NCBI RefSeq assembly: GCF_901933205.1
Contig: NC_044572.1
Coordinates: forward strand, 27,242,501-27,306,500
From: Camarhynchus parvulus
Taxonomy: Eukaryota > Chordata > Aves > Passeriformes > Thraupidae
Reading direction: 5' to 3'
DNA length: 64,000 nucleotides
In this document: positions 60,626-64,000 of the stretch, one piece after another
Layout: each line of letters opens with the position of its first letter
Position numbering within the stretch: the first letter of the stretch is position 1
Translations under genes and position numbers: made by a program
Notes under the pieces: model-generated
Told to the model about the DNA's origin: nothing
Database searches by the model: none
Seen by the model: the letters and a program-made list of their open reading frames with translations, nothing else

Positions 60626-60698
60626 AAATCAGATATTAAAGGACAATGTGAGAATGAATCTTTCTATGACAAGATCACAGAAGCAGTCCATTTTAGAA
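60626..60698 (+). CDS. Weak candidate exon downstream of PHF14 tail exon
   Basis: A 73-bp segment between a good acceptor (TTGTTTTCTTCAG|AAA) and a consensus donor (GAA|GTAAGT). In phase 0, the phase left by the candidate exon at 45712, it reads 24 codons beginning KSDIKGQCENES and ends with one base over. A second frame is also open, so coding is not demanded. No domain is visible. It may equally be a chance pairing of splice-like signals or a non-coding exon. Confidence 0.25.
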
Positions 60699-61180
60699 GT
60701 AAGTTAGTACGTTTGAAAGGTCATTAATGTAAAGCTGTGAATTTGTCCCCAGAAGTGACGTGGATAAGTGATCTTATGGTATTTGCTGTTGTCAAATTGC
60801 TTTAATATCTAAGGCATGATAAGAATGTCATTAATGTGAATCAAAAATTAATTGCTATGATAAGGCAGTAAAGTTTGTTTAATACTTCATGATCAGTAGC
60901 TTGAAAGCAACTTGCAGTTTCAATTTTAATTCTTTCTGTAAACATTTCCAGTTCCTACAGACTCTGAATCTTTACCTTTTGTGATTATTTGCAGACAGAG
61001 TGCAATTTACTCTTGGATGGGTACTCTGTAGAACAGCTTGCTAACTGTTCTTGCCAGAATGTCTGTAGCATATGTATTAGGGAATTTTTGCATTGTTGCA
61101 TCCTAAAATCAATATGGAACATAAGGATGATGAGTTATGTTCTAGACATTCCTTCTACTGTCCATCAAATGCATCTTGTG

Positions 61181-61205
61181 AAATTTCCAAATTTCCAAAT
61201 TTCCA
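61181..61205. repeat. Tandem repeat of AAATTTCC
   Basis: Three copies of the 8-bp unit in a row, followed by a partly matching fourth. Confidence 0.8.
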
Positions 61206-63209
61206 GATTTTCAGAGAGCTCAAAGCAAAGAGGAATTTGAATCACAATCATTGAAATTAACAGTGGTTCTATATCCGAGTGCATTGAAATGAATTTATTA
61301 CCTTTGGTTATGCTTTGTTCAGGTCTTAGGAAGCTTTTTTAACATCATACATTTTATGTTCACTGAACTCTGATCAGCCATGTCACATGGCTCAAAATAA
61401 CACAGTACTTCAATCCAAACAGCTGCCTACATACAGGATAAGAACTTGCTTTAACTGGTAAGTTCCACTGCTTTCTAGTTCAGAATAAAGGAGATACTGT
61501 ATGAGGATATGGCTGTTTTGAAGTGTGGGATCCTACCCTTGGAAATCAGGTACTTATTTAGGCCAGCACATCCATTTGGCTTTTGTCTATGAAGAACCAT
61601 GCTGGCAAATTTACATTCGCAGTGCATCTTTCAAAATATTGCCTTCTAGATAGTGAATAAAGAGTTCATCAGAAAAACTGCATTGGGCTACCAACATGTA
61701 TAGTTGCATATAGCAGAGGCTTTTCTCATTGTGGTAAGCTCAGTATCTACAGATATCAGTTGAATTTACTTCATTACAAGTCATCTTTTTGTGCTTTGAA
61801 ATGAAAGTCCTGGAAGTCCTTGGTTGTCTTCATCCCTTCCAGAGCCATGGGATCCTGTCTACTTTGCAGAACAAATTTGATGTCTTCATGGCAGATGGAG
61901 CAGGCATGCTGACTCCTGGTACCTCACTCTTTTCAAACATACATCAGTCCTTCTGAGGCAAGCAAATTCCAGAATCATGAAATCTATTAAACTATTCCAG
62001 CATCTTCAGATTGTTTTCAGAGGAGCTCACTTCACATCTTCTGGCACAAATAACTTCATAAAGGAAGGCTGTCACATGTCAGAAGTGAGGCCATATTGGT
62101 CCTTTCATGACCAGCATTCCAGTTAGCTGCAAGTGCGTGGCTTAGAAATTTCAGTGAGTCATTTCAGTCTTGCATTTGAAAATGGTATTTCAGTGACACT
62201 TGCAGGAGAGATACACCTACAACTTTCTGAAGTGAAAGTTTCTTAAGCAACATATCCTTGACCATGCCTCTCAGTGAGTACGAAAAAAATTGGTAACTGC
62301 ATAGTAACTACTGCTTAATTTTGAAGGGCTTGGTAGATCACTGGTTCATAAACATTAATGTGGAAAGCACAAGGCAAGCTTTTGAGGAGGTCTGGCCTTT
62401 CATTTGTTTGGACAGGCATTTTGTTGTTAATTGACTCTTCTCATCCTTTCCTGCCATGGGTTATGAAATCATATGCCCTAAGGAAATGAAATTCAATTAT
62501 GCATTTCATATTTTTTAGATTAGTGGGGCGCATGCATCTGGCATGGTGAAAGCAAGATGATTTTATGTATACAAGTTAGAAAAATCATCTCAGTTGATAT
62601 AAACTGATATAAACAACCTGCTGCACTCCTGAGAAAATGTGTAACACTTGAGACAAAAGCTGCTGTTATTACTGTTAGAATCTGTTGCATTAAGAGTATA
62701 GAAATTTGGCAGCAAATAAACACTCTTGCTTTCCTGCTAGTCCTCAGCAATCAGAGGGGCTGGGTGTGGCACATCTCATGAAATCCCTTTGCTGCATATG
62801 TCATGACATGTGTCATGGCTTAGGCCTCATTCCTATGGAATCTAAGAAATTTTTCTGAGTGATGAAACATTAATATGATGGGAGTTCTAAAATATTTTAA
62901 TATCTGGCTTCTGAAAGTGATAACAAAACTATGTCACTGTGTTCACATGGGTGGTGGTTGTCTGGTTGGAAACACACAGTCCCAGAATACATTTTAGTTG
63001 TTTAGAGAGAGAGAGGGAAACTGGTGCCTGTTTCAGTTTCTTCACTTTAATACTCTTGAATGTAAGAGTGGAGGAAAAATTCTGACTCTGAATCTTAAAA
63101 AAGAAAACAACTGCCAGAAATTTCCTTTCTAGGGAAATCGACTCAGTCCTCTACCTTGAACATACCTATATGTAAAAAGCTGTTATGTCTACCTTATTCT
63201 TGTACCCAG

Positions 63210-63338
63210 AGAAGATGTTCTTCCAAGGAAGTAGATGAAGAACAGCAACAAAGAAAGAAGGAAGAGCTTGTATCTAAAGGAAATGATACTAAGATTTTAA
63301 GTGTCATCCTAAGGATCTCCAGGAACTTTCCTGGTTAA
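63210..63338 (+). CDS. Weak candidate terminal exon
   Basis: After a pyrimidine-rich acceptor (CTTATTCTTGTACCCAG) the phase-0 frame reads 42 codons to a TAA stop at 63336-63338. It starts RRCSSKEVDEEQQQRKKEE and ends ISRNFPG. The phase matches the candidate exon at 45712, so joining them would give a charged C-terminal tail. The composition, Glu/Lys/Gln-rich, would fit a disordered nuclear-protein end. No poly-A signal was confirmed just after the stop, and AG-rich intron can give the same picture by chance. Confidence 0.22.
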   Translation, partial: RRCSSKEVDEEQQQRKKEELVSKGNDTKILSVILRISRNFPG

Positions 63339-64000
63339 AAGATGATAGTTCTGTGAAGTAGGCTGTGAAAGCTAGAAGGAAACAAGCCTGAAGGTGGTGA
63401 AAGTAGCCTAAGTATGAAGTTCTACACATATTAAGAAAGCAGTTGGTGGGTGGAAAGTGGAGCAACATTGAGACGTTATTTTCATCAGCTTTTGTCTAGT
63501 TATCCACTGAAAGCAACCAATTGGGCATGGAGAAAATTCCCTTTTATTCTCTGTATCAGTGGATAAGACCTTGGAAATGAAAAAATATGTTTGGGAATCG
63601 ACCCAAGGAGTAGAGAAGGGCTGTGTTGCATTTAATGAACTATTCAGACAAAATAAAAATCTTAGCTGTCACCTCACTTACTCAGAGAAACAACAGGAAA
63701 AAGAGAATCACAGGTACAGCCTGTATTTTTACATAGGCCAGGGATGCAAATCCTTTTCATTAAGCAATAAGGCTGGCTTATTACTGAGACACATTGCGGG
63801 ACAAATGCAGTTCAAATCATGTTGGAAAGAATATTATCAGGGAATGTGTTTTTTGGGTATTCTTCCTCCTTCTTGCACATTTTTTTCCTTCTACCAGCAT
63901 AACTTTGAAATGTCCTTTATAGACAAAACCTTATACTTTGTGAAAAATTACAGAAATTATTAAGGAACAAATTTACCTTTCTGTGAAGAGTGTAACACTG

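Larger units (their letters stand above)
56556..64000. other. Intronic or downstream sequence, two weak exon candidates
   Basis: AT-rich sequence. The 8-bp tandem repeat AAATTTCC occurs three times at 61181-61205. The stretch 62460-62760 keeps several CpGs and ordered motifs (GGGGCGCATGCATCTGGCATG at 62525) and may be conserved. Two splice-flanked open segments at 60626-60698 and 63210-63338 are described separately. No other gene is seen. Confidence 0.5.

Overview
This is a vertebrate nuclear, gene-poor, AT-rich window with few coding bases. The repeats point to a bird, most likely a passerine. Two 5'-truncated CR1 LINE copies have avian-type 3' ends, an ERV-type LTR is present, and a short element fuses a decayed tRNA-Ile head to a CR1 3' tail, a structure I know from the songbird SINE TguSINE1. 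No bacterial-style gene layout, CRISPR array, rRNA gene or intact tRNA gene was seen. Nearly all of the short open frames across the window are chance or repeat-derived.

The one secure coding feature is a 118-bp exon at 23836-23953 on the plus strand. It encodes the second half of a PHD zinc finger and is recognisable as the last PHD finger of PHF14, a chromatin-reader protein. Its splice sites are good and it ends in phase 0. A second, phase-compatible exon candidate lies at 45599-45712: 38 codons, rich in Ser and Glu, with clean splice signals. It would extend the protein C-terminally. Weaker exon candidates lie at 60626-60698 and 63210-63338. The window therefore reads as the 3' part of PHF14: more than 23.8 kb of upstream intron, the PHD exon, a 21.6-kb intron, a candidate tail exon, then 18 kb of intron or downstream sequence.

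Layout: 1-5.7 kb is intron with poly-T tracts. A minus-strand CR1 lies at about 5.7-6.3 kb. Intron with two regulatory-looking blocks (8.69-8.93 kb and 19.54-20.13 kb) runs up to the PHD exon at 23.8 kb. A GC-rich dispersed-repeat copy with 39-bp internal tandem units lies at 30.5-31.2 kb. A perfect 26-bp-arm hairpin is at 32.05 kb. The tRNA/CR1 composite SINE is at 42.5 kb and the LTR at 42.8-43.5 kb. The candidate exon is at 45.6 kb. A perfect IR1 nuclear-receptor-like palindrome is at 54.5 kb, a plus-strand CR1 at 55.8-56.6 kb, and intron or downstream sequence continues to the end.

No multi-gene system is visible. The points most worth checking are the candidate C-terminal exon(s), the long perfect hairpin, the perfect IR1 palindrome and the composite SINE. 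Gene and repeat-family names come from recognising sequence, not from a search.
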